From the NCBI GenBank assembly GCA_000383115.1, contig KB910525.1, positions 602 through 34,911 on the forward strand: a stretch of 34,310 nucleotides of DNA, read 5' to 3'. The stretch comes from an alpha proteobacterium SCGC AAA015-N04. GTDB taxonomy: Bacteria > Pseudomonadota > Alphaproteobacteria > Puniceispirillales > Marisalimonadaceae. The notes beneath the pieces were generated by a model. That model was not told where the DNA came from, did not search any database, and worked only from the letters and a program-made list of their open reading frames with translations. Of this stretch, positions 17,127-24,897 are shown in pieces. Every line of letters begins with the position of its first letter. Position 1 is the first letter of the stretch. The translations under genes were made by a program, and so were the position numbers.

Positions 17127-17429
17127 CAAAAATAAAGATTTAATTTCTGTTGATGACAGTATTTGATTAAGTTCATCTTTAATATTTTTTTAAATATATA
17201 ATTTAAATTTGAAATGACTTATTTGTTAAACAAAATATATTTAATAAATTATTGACTTAGCAAATTACCTTTTAATTTAAGCAATATAATTATTGAATTT
17301 ACAAAATATGTATTTTCAAATTAAATAATATTAAACATAATAAAATATATTATTAATGTTCATTTTTGCAAATTATTAAAAAGTATTATCTTAGTTAAGT
17401 TTATTATGAAATCTTATTGATAACAATAT
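17127..17429. other. gene-free AT-rich stretch
   Basis: About 300 bases of nearly pure A/T between the convergent ends of the unknown gene and the 144-residue gene. I see no reading frame with credible composition, no RNA gene and no repeat beyond simple A/T runs. It may hold terminators too weak to recognise by eye. Confidence 0.6.
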
Positions 17430-17864
17430 CTACGCTGGAATATATGGATTTCTGTTATCAATTTTGAATATTAAATCAACTAGAAAACTATGATCTAGTT
17501 GAGTTCTTTGCATATCCTCAAAAGGTAATACTTCAATATAATTCTCCTTAACATTATACCAAGCAGATATATGACATTCTTCTGAGGGTCTATGAACAAT
17601 CATATTAAAATTTACTTCATGCTTAGGAAAGTATTCAGTTAATGAATTTTTATGAACAAATACAGCAAATGATATCATATTATTATCGTCTTCTAGATCG
17701 GTATTTTCATTGTAACCATATCCATCAAAAATTATCTTTATTCCTTTTGGTACTTCTCCAAAATCTTCGCCTGGTTGAGCATACCCGTCTAATACGTCAG
17801 CATTCATAGTATCTATAAATTTACGTATCCATTTCTCTATAATTGTTAAATAATTTTTTTTCAT
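17430..17864 (-). CDS. hypothetical acidic protein
   Basis: A 144-residue protein of unrecognised family. It opens with a basic amphipathic helix (KKNYLTIIEKWIRKFIDTM) followed by a largely beta region rich in Asp, Asn and aromatic residues (KIIFDGYGYNENTDLEDDN; VNFNMIVHRPSEECHISAWY). There is no signal peptide and no membrane segment. The ATG start lacks a visible Shine-Dalgarno. It lies 60 bases downstream of the TPR gene on the same strand and may be the last gene of that set. Confidence 0.6.
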   Translation of the reverse strand: MKKNYLTIIEKWIRKFIDTMNADVLDGYAQPGEDFGEVPKGIKIIFDGYGYNENTDLEDDNNMISFAVFVHKNSLTEYFPKHEVNFNMIVHRPSEECHISAWYNVKENYIEVLPFEDMQRTQLDHSFLVDLIFKIDNRNPYIPA

Positions 17865-17924
17865 TTTTTTACATTATGTATTAATTATTTCTCAAACTTA
17901 TAATTTAAAAAATCAGCAATTTTC

Positions 17925-18509
17925 TTATATAAATGAATCGTTTAACATTTTTAGAATAATAGGTCTAAGATTTTTTGTTCCAACATAAGGATGAATTGTT
18001 AAAACATAATCTAAAGTTTTAAGAGCCTCATTATAGTTCTTTAAAATTATGTTAATTTGAACTAATCCTGATAGTGCACCGAAATGTCTTGGCTCTAACT
18101 TTAAAGTCGATTTAATGTCATTTATTGATCCCATATAATCACCTTGCAAAAACTTTATTGTTGCAATCTTATTAATGGGCTCTGCCCAAACAGGTTCTTG
18201 TTTTGATAAGTTTTTGAAAAGTGAAAGTGCTCGATCTAATTTACCATTTTGTAATAATTCTAGACCTTTTTGCATTTGAATATTACTATTTTTAGTCGAT
18301 CCATTATTAAGCCATAAATTCCATATTTTAGCCTCATAGTCCTTTGCTAAAGTTTGATTAGCTGATTGTTTTAATTTTAAGAAAAGTTTGTCCAATTCAG
18401 AGGAACTAGCATTGTGTGAAAAATTAACAAATATAACTATAAAAATAGCTAGAAATTTTTTTATTCTAAATAATTTAAAAATTATCTTTATTGCTGAATT
18501 ATAAATCAT
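17925..18509 (-). CDS. exported TPR protein
   Basis: A 194-residue protein. A long basic N-terminus and hydrophobic segment (FLAIFIVIFVNFSHNASSS, about residues 19-37) form a signal peptide or anchor. The mature part holds a helical start (LDKLFLKLKQSANQTLAKDY) and about three TPRs, including EPVWAEPINKIATIKFLQGD and LEPRHFGALSGLVQI. The EPRHFGALSGL motif marks, as I recall, a conserved periplasmic TPR family of alphaproteobacteria. It would act as a protein-binding scaffold in the envelope. Its ATG overlaps the stop of the preceding gene by 4 bases (ATGA), so the two are translationally coupled. Confidence 0.8.
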   Translation of the reverse strand: MIYNSAIKIIFKLFRIKKFLAIFIVIFVNFSHNASSSELDKLFLKLKQSANQTLAKDYEAKIWNLWLNNGSTKNSNIQMQKGLELLQNGKLDRALSLFKNLSKQEPVWAEPINKIATIKFLQGDYMGSINDIKSTLKLEPRHFGALSGLVQINIILKNYNEALKTLDYVLTIHPYVGTKNLRPIILKMLNDSFI

Positions 18510-18838
18510 GAGTAATTTATGTTATATAAAACGATACCCCTATTAGAAAAGACTTTGCAAAAGAAACCAGTTTTATTTTTAAATTCTAATTCTTCTTCTT
18601 TAAAAATTTTTTGAAATTCTAAAAACTTCTCTTCATCTTTATATTTACACAAATGATCTAACCTTAATGTACCTTCATTATTCCATATTTTAGTCACCGT
18701 TTGTCTGAGCACGCCTTCTTTTTTGAATTTTTCAAAATTTATATTTATAATTTTTTCGAATTCAATCTCATCAACTTTCATATCACTCTTTATTTGAAAG
18801 TCTGAGGCAATATAACTTATAAGCTTGGAATCGCTCAT
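18506..18838 (-). CDS. TRIWNK-type alpha-beta-barrel-like protein, divergent copy
   Basis: A 110-residue protein with the shared core LISYI..DF, a helical middle, VLRQTVTKIWNNEGTLRLDHLCKYKDE and FSNRGIVLYNI. The same blocks recur in the genes at 26571-26906 and 32023-32346, where the second block reads TRIWNK and the last SRGI. AAGG lies 7 bases before the ATG. The fold is inferred to be a dimeric ferredoxin-like barrel; no catalytic residue is identified. It is translationally coupled to the TPR gene and lies 25 bases after the cupin gene. Confidence 0.65.
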   Translation of the reverse strand: MSDSKLISYIASDFQIKSDMKVDEIEFEKIININFEKFKKEGVLRQTVTKIWNNEGTLRLDHLCKYKDEEKFLEFQKIFKEEELEFKNKTGFFCKVFSNRGIVLYNINYS

Positions 18839-18863
18839 TTATATACCTTACTAACAATTTTTT

Positions 18864-19139
18864 CTATTTAAATTCAATTTCAACAAATGAATATGGGAAG
18901 TCATTATGATTTATAACGTTATGGTTAACACCTTTCTTTCTGAAGTAACTTACTCCCTTAGAAAGATTTGAATAAGATACTTCGCCGTCATGATTTACAA
19001 TTTTGAGACTACCATCCATCATTGGTACTACAACATAATCATATTCATGGAAATGTTTTCCTGTATCTTCACCAGGCTCAAATGACCAACGTGTTACTCT
19101 TGTCTTTTCGTTATCAATCATTATTTCAAAATTAGCCAT
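18864..19139 (-). CDS. small cupin-domain protein
   Basis: A 91-residue single-domain cupin. The first cupin motif is visible as GEDTGKHFHEYDYVVVPMMDG, with two His and Glu of the metal site, and the second as GVSYFRKKGVNHNVINHND, with a His. Such small cupins bind a divalent metal and act as dioxygenases, isomerases or binding proteins; the tight YDYVVVP consensus suggests one orthologous family, whose substrate is not known to me. It sits in a leftward set with a secreted VVGQK-type protein upstream (21-base gap) and an alpha-beta-barrel-like gene downstream (25-base gap). Confidence 0.85.
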   Translation of the reverse strand: MANFEIMIDNEKTRVTRWSFEPGEDTGKHFHEYDYVVVPMMDGSLKIVNHDGEVSYSNLSKGVSYFRKKGVNHNVINHNDFPYSFVEIEFK

Positions 19140-19160
19140 ATTTGAACGCTCACTAAATAA

Positions 19161-19547
19161 CTAAAACCAAAAATTTTTACTTATACAATCATAATTTTTT
19201 GGCATTTCAAATTTATTTTTATCATCCACAGTTAATAAAAAAGGTTTTAGATTTTTTGTGACCATATCTAAATGCCATGCAAAATTTAAATTTTCATCGA
19301 TAGTCATATCTTCAAACAATAAAAAAGATGATACTTTTTGTCCAACAACATTTCCTACCTTGATAAATTGTCCATTAATTCTTTTGTAAGCAGTTGCATA
19401 TATATGATTTACATCATGTTTAAAAAAATATTCTTCTTTACCCTTTACCTTGTCACTATGGCATGAAATACCTGAATAAGGTTCGAAAGAGTATGTTTGG
19501 AAGTTATACAAACTAAAAAAAATTATCAGAACTATTTTTTTTAACAT
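19161..19547 (-). CDS. secreted protein with VVGQK core (paralogue of 3144-3515)
   Basis: A 128-residue protein with an N-terminal signal peptide (LKKIVLIIFFSLYNFQTYS) and a Cys near each end of the mature domain. The core IKVGNVVGQKVSSFLLFED and FAWHLDMVTKNLKPFLL aligns with the rightward gene at 3144-3515. The predicted fold is beta-rich and periplasmic. It is the first gene of a leftward set running into cupin, alpha-beta-barrel-like and TPR genes. The function is unknown; co-expression with a cupin suggests an envelope or metal-related role, but this is inference. Confidence 0.75.
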   Translation of the reverse strand: MLKKIVLIIFFSLYNFQTYSFEPYSGISCHSDKVKGKEEYFFKHDVNHIYATAYKRINGQFIKVGNVVGQKVSSFLLFEDMTIDENLNFAWHLDMVTKNLKPFLLTVDDKNKFEMPKNYDCISKNFWF

Positions 19548-19629
19548 TTTTACATTAACAATAATTTTTTAAAATTATTAGAAATTTTATCAGAAAATAA
19601 TTAAAAAAACACGTTTAAAATTCAAATTA

Positions 19630-19839
19630 TCACTGTTGTGTATTATTTTCTTTCAATAAGTCTTCCATAACAACTTTCAAAGATTCAAACAAGTCAATTG
19701 CAATCACTTTTTCATCCTCAGTAAGAGACAAAAACTGTTCATTAAGTTGTTTTTTATCAGTGCCTTTAGACTGTAATTTGATCCATACTGGGTTCTGTTG
19801 TATTTCTTGAAGACTTTTATATTTCAAAATAAATTCCAA
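19630..19839 (-). CDS. small helical hypothetical protein
   Basis: A 69-residue charged protein with two predicted helices (LQEIQQNPVWIKLQSKG and IAIDLFESLKVVMEDLLKENN). No ATG is available near the N-terminus: it would start at a TTG at 19839, or at a second TTG four codons later with GGA upstream. It lies about 80 bases upstream of the secreted-protein gene on the same strand. The family is not recognised. Confidence 0.5.
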   Translation of the reverse strand: MEFILKYKSLQEIQQNPVWIKLQSKGTDKKQLNEQFLSLTEDEKVIAIDLFESLKVVMEDLLKENNTQQ

Positions 19840-19942
19840 AAGATATTAAATTTAATTGATACATAGTTAATCAAAAAAGTGAAAGTTTTGGAAGTTTTTT
19901 GTCATTAGTTGATTCATTTTTCATTATCATGATGATTTGAAT

Positions 19943-21259
19943 ATGCAAAAAAATGTATTTAAAATCGATTTGATACCAGACAATGTAGAGATATCAATTT
20001 CAGAAGATGAAACTATATTAACTGCATCATTAAGAAATGATATACAACACTTACATGCGTGTGGTGGTTTAGGTATGTGTTCTACATGCAGAGTTGAAAT
20101 TCTTGAAGGTGAAGAAAGTTTGTCTCAAAAGAGTAAATCAGAACAAAAATTATCTGAAAAGCTAGAATTACCTACAAATATTAGATTGGCTTGCCAAACT
20201 AAAATTGTAGGTAATGTAAAGCTTAAAAGATTATTGCTTGATCAAAAAGATTTGATTTTGGCTAATCAAATGACAAAAAATTCAGTGGGTTCAATTGGGA
20301 GCACAAAAAAAACTTGCTCTTATGTTTGTAGATATAGTTTCTTTTACACCTTTAAGTGAACAATTACCCTCTTATGATGTTATGTACATACTTAATAGAT
20401 ATTTTGACGACATGGGAACGATAATTAAAAAAAATGGTGGTGATATCAACAATTTTATTGGTGATGCATTTCTTGCTGCTTTCGGTATAGACGACAAAAT
20501 AGACTCTGTTTATAGATGTACTCAAGCTGCATTACAAATTTTAGAAGATGTAGATAAAAAGAAAAAAGTTTTTTTGGATAATTATAATATTAATTTTGAT
20601 GTAAGAGTAGGTGTTCATTATGGAGAAGCAATAGTAGGTATGCTTGGGAATGCTGGAAATCAATTGGTCAATCTGTTAACATTGCTAGTAGAGTGGAAAC
20701 AGCTAACAAGGAAGCTGAAACCAGATTATTAATTTCAGAAGAGGCATTTAAAGAGATTGAGGACAGAGCCGAAGTTGAAGATTTTGTTAGAGTTAAATTA
20801 AAAGGTTCTTCTCAAAGGTCTACATTATATGAAATTTCAAAATTAAAAGGAAAATCATTAGAATCTATGGATGAGAAAATTTTTGAATCAGGCATATTTT
20901 GGAAGAAGATCATGCTATCTAAAGATTTGAAAAATGGAGAAAAAAAGAAAATTAATCATCATAAAAACGAAATTTTAATTGTTAGAAATGACGATAATCT
21001 ATCAGCATTTTCTAATCTATGCCCTCATATGAATTTACCACTTGAAATGGGTCAGATTACAAATGAAAATGAGTTCTTGTGCCCATTTCGTGATAGCAAA
21101 TTTTGTTTAAGAACTGGTGCAGTCAAAAAATGGGTGACCACCAATCCAGATTGGGCACCAGAAGAAGCAGTAGAACTTACAAAAGCAATTAAAGAAATAC
21201 CTTTAAATTTGTTGCCAATCATGGATAAAGACGGGTTTATATATATTGGTACAAATTAA
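19943..21259 (+). pseudogene. broken ferredoxin / class III adenylate-guanylate cyclase / Rieske fusion
   Basis: Three domains in order, spread over shifted frames. First is a plant-type [2Fe-2S] ferredoxin, with CGGLGMCSTC giving three ligands and LACQT the fourth. Next is a class III cyclase: metal Asp in LMFVDIVSFTPLSEQ, second Asp in FIGDAFLAAFG, and IGQSVNIASRVE supplying the transition-state Asn and Arg. Last is a Rieske domain (CPHMNLPLEMGQ and CPFRDSKFCLRTG). The frame breaks at an A8 run (20305-20312), where one A fewer would continue TKKLALMFVD. It breaks again near 20660, where several residues between GNAGN and IGQSVN are missing in a non-triplet deletion. The Rieske second ligand His is Arg (CPFR rather than CPFH). 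The start is the ATG at 19943. Similar ferredoxin-cyclases make cyclic nucleotides under redox control. Confidence 0.85.
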
Positions 21260-21283
21260 TACAAATATATTTAGATTAAATAT

Positions 21284-21469
21284 TTATTTTTTAAAATTAA
21301 ATGTGATGAGATAAGCGGAATATACAAAAATTGTTAAAATAAAATAATCTAACAGTATATTAGGCCTCTCTATGATGTCGATAAACCTTAAAATTACGTA
21401 TAGAATGCTTGATATTCCAATTACAAGCCCCTTTCCAAACCTTCCTTTTATATCATTTTTTAAGTTCAT
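21284..21469 (-). CDS. small membrane protein
   Basis: A 61-residue protein with a basic N-terminus (NLKNDIKGRFGKG), one clear membrane helix (VIGISSILYVILRFIDII) and a second (LDYFILTIFVYSAYLITF). The ATG is followed by composition typical of real small membrane proteins, but no Shine-Dalgarno is seen. It is convergent with the broken cyclase fusion. The function is unknown. Confidence 0.5.
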   Translation of the reverse strand: MNLKNDIKGRFGKGLVIGISSILYVILRFIDIIERPNILLDYFILTIFVYSAYLITFNFKK

Positions 21470-21711
21470 TGTAGATAATCAACTAACTTTTTTCTTTTTT
21501 TAGTTATTTCACTTTATGTTTCAAAAATAATTCTACTCAAGATTTATTAATATATCCTTCGCATTTATAATTAAAATTTAATAGTAATATTTTATAAGAT
21601 AATTTTTTAAATTCTCAGCATCAACAAGTTGGTCGTTAGAAGGACTAGTTTTATTAGGAACAATATTTAAAATAAACATTCTAATAAAGGAAAATTTTAT
21701 TTTATTTATTA

Positions 21712-22074
21712 TCAATAACAAAGTGTGCTGTCTGCTTCTACTGAAAGAGCTAATAACATATCAGGCATAGAAAATTCAGCATTAAACCCTTCTAACAATT
21801 TTTCATCATAACCTCGCGCTTTTGATGACATTCCTGAAACATATAACTTAATGTTATTTTCTTTCAAAAAATCCAAATGTGTTTTCAAATCACCAGTTCC
21901 TTGGCCAACCACTTCTCCTTCAGTTTTTATATTAAGAAGGTGAACACCGTCAGCACCTAAGAAAATATTAACTTCATTATTATTTTTAAATGCTGTAACT
22001 GCTACCAACATTCCTAAAGTAGCTTTGTTTTTCATATCTGGCCCGCTATGAATATGTATAAGATATTTAGACAT
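21712..22074 (-). CDS. DsrE/DsrF-like family protein
   Basis: A 120-residue alpha/beta protein of the DsrE superfamily, seen in the first strand and loop (KYLIHIHSGPDMKNKATLGM), NEVNIFLGADGVHLL, KENNIKLYVSGMSSKARG and the closing PDMLLALSVEADSTLCY. Members bind or relay sulphur or act as oligomeric accessory proteins. The sulphur-carrier Cys of true DsrE/TusD is absent at its usual place (VSGMSSKARG), and the only Cys is near the C-terminus. AAAGGA lies before the ATG. It follows the ABC permease gene by 59 bases on the same strand, so it may be the last gene of the transporter operon. Confidence 0.8.
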   Translation of the reverse strand: MSKYLIHIHSGPDMKNKATLGMLVAVTAFKNNNEVNIFLGADGVHLLNIKTEGEVVGQGTGDLKTHLDFLKENNIKLYVSGMSSKARGYDEKLLEGFNAEFSMPDMLLALSVEADSTLCY

Positions 22075-22133
22075 TTAATTTCCTTTCACGATGATATTAA
22101 AAAATTATATTTGATTTATTTTATTTAAATTAA

Positions 22134-22889
22134 TTAATCTGTTGAACGTTCAGCCCATCCAGCAAATACTTTCTCAAGAATAACCACTACATAATATAAA
22201 CCGATTCCCAATAATGCTAAAGCAATTAAGACTGCAAACATCAAAGGATAATCTGAATTCGTCTTACCGCTGTCAAAAAGAGCTCCTAATCCCCTCCCAT
22301 GTGGAGATACAATTTCCATCAAGTTTGTACCAATAAATGCTAAAGTGACGGCAACTTTTAAGGCACCAAAAAACTCTGGTAAAGTTTTTGGCAAAGCAAT
22401 TTTCCAAAAAATTAATGATTTAGACGCACCCAGAGATCTCAGAATATCTCTGTATTCTGGCTCTAGAGTAGATAACCCAATTGAAACGGAAACTGCTATT
22501 GGAAAAAAAGAAATCATAAAAGCTATTAAAATGGTATTTAAATCATGTTGACCTACAAAAATCAAAGCAATAATTGGCACAACTGTAGCTTTTGGAATAG
22601 CATTAAATCCTACTAGTAAAGGATATAGTGCTTCTCGCAAAACTTTTGAAAACCCCATAATCATTCCTAAAAAAACACCACATAACACTGCTACAAATAA
22701 TCCAACAACTGTTCGCCAAAGAGTATCCCAACCATAATGGAAAAATAATGATTTAAATTTCCAAAATGCTGGCCAAATATCAGACGGAGAAGCCATTTTG
22801 TAGTTTGGCCACTCATTAAACCAAACTAACAGTTCCCAAAATACAAGAAAAATAACAATAGCATATAATGGAATTAGAATATGTCTCAT
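22134..22889 (-). CDS. ABC transporter permease, SsuC/ThiX-like
   Basis: A 251-residue inner-membrane permease with about six helices. The cytoplasmic EAA loop that docks the ATPase is visible near residues 148-180 (EYRDILRSLGASKSLIFWKI followed by ALPKTLPEF). It is typical of the SsuC/TauC/ThiX branch that imports sulfonates, nitrate-type anions or pyrimidine/thiamine precursors. Its ATG overlaps the ATPase stop by 4 bases. A pair would form the channel with the ATPase and the periplasmic protein encoded upstream. The substrate cannot be read from the permease. Confidence 0.9.
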   Translation of the reverse strand: MRHILIPLYAIVIFLVFWELLVWFNEWPNYKMASPSDIWPAFWKFKSLFFHYGWDTLWRTVVGLFVAVLCGVFLGMIMGFSKVLREALYPLLVGFNAIPKATVVPIIALIFVGQHDLNTILIAFMISFFPIAVSVSIGLSTLEPEYRDILRSLGASKSLIFWKIALPKTLPEFFGALKVAVTLAFIGTNLMEIVSPHGRGLGALFDSGKTNSDYPLMFAVLIALALLGIGLYYVVVILEKVFAGWAERSTD

Positions 22890-23689
22890 TTATTTTCTTC
22901 TTGTTGTTTTTGAGCAATTTCAATCTGTTTTCGTAAATTTTTGAGCATATCAATAGATTTAAGAGAGTACAAGCTATCAAGTTTTGGTGTTTTTGACTTT
23001 GGCACTTTAATAAAATATTGTTTTGAAGCTGGCCTTCCAGAAAGAACTACAACTTCATCGGCTAGGAATATCGACTCTCTTAAATCATGTGTAATAAGTA
23101 CCCCCGTGAAAGGTTCTTCTTTCCTTAAATTATGCATCACTTGCCATAAATCCTCCCTGGTAAATGCATCTAATGCGCCAAATGGCTCATCTAAAATAAG
23201 AACTTCAGGTTTATGGACTAATGCTCTGCATAATGATGCCCTTTGTCTCATGCCTCCAGAGAGTTCAGAAGGTTTTTTTTCTTCAAATCCTTCCAATCCT
23301 ACTAAAATAAGTAATTCTTTTGCTCGTTGTTCTTTTTCTAATAATGTTAATTTGTTAGGGACAATTTCTAACGGTAATATCACGTTTTGTATAATACTTC
23401 GCCATTCTAATAAAACAGGATTTTGAAAGGCCATTCCAACAGTTGGCTTCGGTGAAGTAATTTTTGCTCCATTAAGATATATTTCACCTTCATCAGGTTG
23501 CAAAAGTCCTGAAATAAGTTTTGTCAAAGTAGATTTGCCACATCCAGAAGGCCCAACTACAGCAGTAAAACTATTTTGTGGAATACTCATATTTAAGTTT
23601 TTTATAACTGGCAATAAACCAGTCTCAGTTTTATAGGTATGAGTTACATCTTTAATTAAAATTGTATCTTTCTTACTACTGAATGACAT
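22886..23689 (-). CDS. ABC transporter ATP-binding protein, SsuB/TauB-like
   Basis: A 267-residue ATPase with all motifs intact: Walker A GPSGCGKST (46-54), Q-loop Gln 89 (MAFQNP), signature LSGGM (143-147), Walker B LILDEP (164-169) with catalytic Glu 168, and switch His 201 (LITHD). It powers import together with the overlapping permease. AAGG stands before its ATG, just after the hairpin that separates it from the substrate-binding gene. The C-terminal tail of about 45 residues beyond the core is ordinary for this branch. Confidence 0.93.
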   Translation of the reverse strand: MSFSSKKDTILIKDVTHTYKTETGLLPVIKNLNMSIPQNSFTAVVGPSGCGKSTLTKLISGLLQPDEGEIYLNGAKITSPKPTVGMAFQNPVLLEWRSIIQNVILPLEIVPNKLTLLEKEQRAKELLILVGLEGFEEKKPSELSGGMRQRASLCRALVHKPEVLILDEPFGALDAFTREDLWQVMHNLRKEEPFTGVLITHDLRESIFLADEVVVLSGRPASKQYFIKVPKSKTPKLDSLYSLKSIDMLKNLRKQIEIAQKQQEENK

Positions 23690-23700
23690 TAACTTACCTT

Positions 23701-23729
23701 AAAATAGGATGGAAATGCCACCCTATTTT
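23701..23729 (-). promoter_or_regulatory. intercistronic hairpin between the binding protein and ATPase genes
   Basis: In the leftward transcript AAAAUAGGGUGG, a 5-base loop (CAUUU) and CCAUCCUAUUUU pair as a 12-bp stem with one G-U wobble. It sits 16 bases past the substrate-binding gene's stop and 12 bases before the ATPase start. Hairpins here commonly protect the binding-protein message or terminate part of the transcripts, giving more binding protein than membrane parts. Confidence 0.7.
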
Positions 23730-23744
23730 ATATTTATTTTCAAA

Positions 23745-24746
23745 TTACTTCAACTTAAACCCACCCTTTGGCAAGTAAGTGTCTGTAAAGTATAATTTTG
23801 AATTAGGTTTTGTTTTATATTTATAAGTCTCGCTTAATTGACTTATAGCTTGCTCAAAACGAGCCTTATCTATATTACCCATCCCATTCTTTAAAACATA
23901 ATCTGTCATAACATTTCCAGACAAAGCAAGATTAAATCTTCTTTCTTCTAAATTTTTATCTGCTGCTGGATTTCTTTTTACTAGAGAATCAATAGCAGAA
24001 CTAGGATTAGAAACAGCATTTTTCCAACCTTTACCAACCGCTTCAAGAAATAATTTAACGATATTAGAATTAGACGAAGCAAAATCAGTATTAACTATGA
24101 TTGCATTCCCATACAGCTTAAGTCCGTGATCAGCCATCAGTATTGTTGTTATATCCTTTTCTGGAATACCTAAACGAACAAGATTTAGGTATGACGAAAA
24201 TGAATAACCTGTCACAGAATCCACTTTACCTTCTGCAAGCATAGGTTCACGAGTGGGAAATCCAACAGGTTCAACTTTTATTTTGTTCATATCTAAATTA
24301 TTTGCTTTTGCGAAAGAAGGAAATTGTGCCCATGCTCCATCAGGAGGAGGAGCTCCTAAAACAGAGCCTACAAGGTCACTTGGTGAATTGATTCCTAGTG
24401 ATTTTCTCCCAATAACCGCAAATGGTGGTTTATCGTAAATCATCATTATTGCTATAACTGGAGCCCCTGGGTTTTGATCTAAAAATTTAATTAATGAATT
24501 AATGTCTGCAAAACCAAAAGGAAATGAACCAGTTGCTACCTTAGGAATAGCATCAAGCGATCCCTTACCAGGTGAAATTTCAACATCTAATCCGGCTATC
24601 TTAAAATAACCTTTGTCGATTGCATTAAAAAAAGGAGCTGAAGGTCCTTCAAATTTCCAATCTAACGTAAATGGTACTTTCGTATCAGCGTAACTTGTTA
24701 CTGAAAACAATAATGATATAAGAAATAAAATAACATGTTTAAACAA
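23745..24746 (-). CDS. ABC transporter substrate-binding protein, NMT1/SsuA-like
   Basis: About 333 residues with a signal peptide (FKHVILFLISLLFSVTSYA) and a two-lobed periplasmic binding domain. FTLDWKFEGPSAPFFNAIDK, GYFKIAGLDVEISPG, GSFPFGFADINSL and SVLGAPPPDGAWAQF follow the NMT1/THI5-like and SsuA pattern. Ligands in this superfamily include hydroxymethylpyrimidine, sulfonates, nitrate and aromatic acids; no decisive residues are visible. I placed the start at TTG 24746 because AAAGGAG (24753-24759) is 6 bases upstream; a TTG at 24764 would put that motif inside the gene. The promoter is presumably in the 150 bases before the gene; no TPP-riboswitch pattern is seen there. Confidence 0.88.
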   Translation of the reverse strand: MFKHVILFLISLLFSVTSYADTKVPFTLDWKFEGPSAPFFNAIDKGYFKIAGLDVEISPGKGSLDAIPKVATGSFPFGFADINSLIKFLDQNPGAPVIAIMMIYDKPPFAVIGRKSLGINSPSDLVGSVLGAPPPDGAWAQFPSFAKANNLDMNKIKVEPVGFPTREPMLAEGKVDSVTGYSFSSYLNLVRLGIPEKDITTILMADHGLKLYGNAIIVNTDFASSNSNIVKLFLEAVGKGWKNAVSNPSSAIDSLVKRNPAADKNLEERRFNLALSGNVMTDYVLKNGMGNIDKARFEQAISQLSETYKYKTKPNSKLYFTDTYLPKGGFKLK

Positions 24747-24752
24747 TTTAAT

Positions 24753-24759
24753 CTCCTTT
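24753..24759 (-). promoter_or_regulatory. Shine-Dalgarno deciding the binding-protein start
   Basis: Read leftward this is AAAGGAG, 6 bases before a TTG codon at 24746. It supports TTG as the start, since the upstream in-frame TTG at 24764 would place this site inside the coding region. Confidence 0.7.
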
Positions 24760-24897
24760 AACAATAAATAACGTTAATATTAATTCTTTAAAAACTGAAA
24801 AAAACAAGATTTTTTTTTAATTTCAAACTTTCAATTTAAATGATTAAATATTAATCATAATATTTATTCATTTAATGAACTTTAAAATATAATTAAT

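Noticed and set aside
21577-21680. Leftward 33-residue frame before the DsrE-like gene's 3' side
   Set aside because: No ribosome-binding site, no recognisable motif, length expected by chance.
24765-24897. TPP or other riboswitch before the ABC importer
   Set aside because: No conserved riboswitch core was seen in this short A/T stretch.
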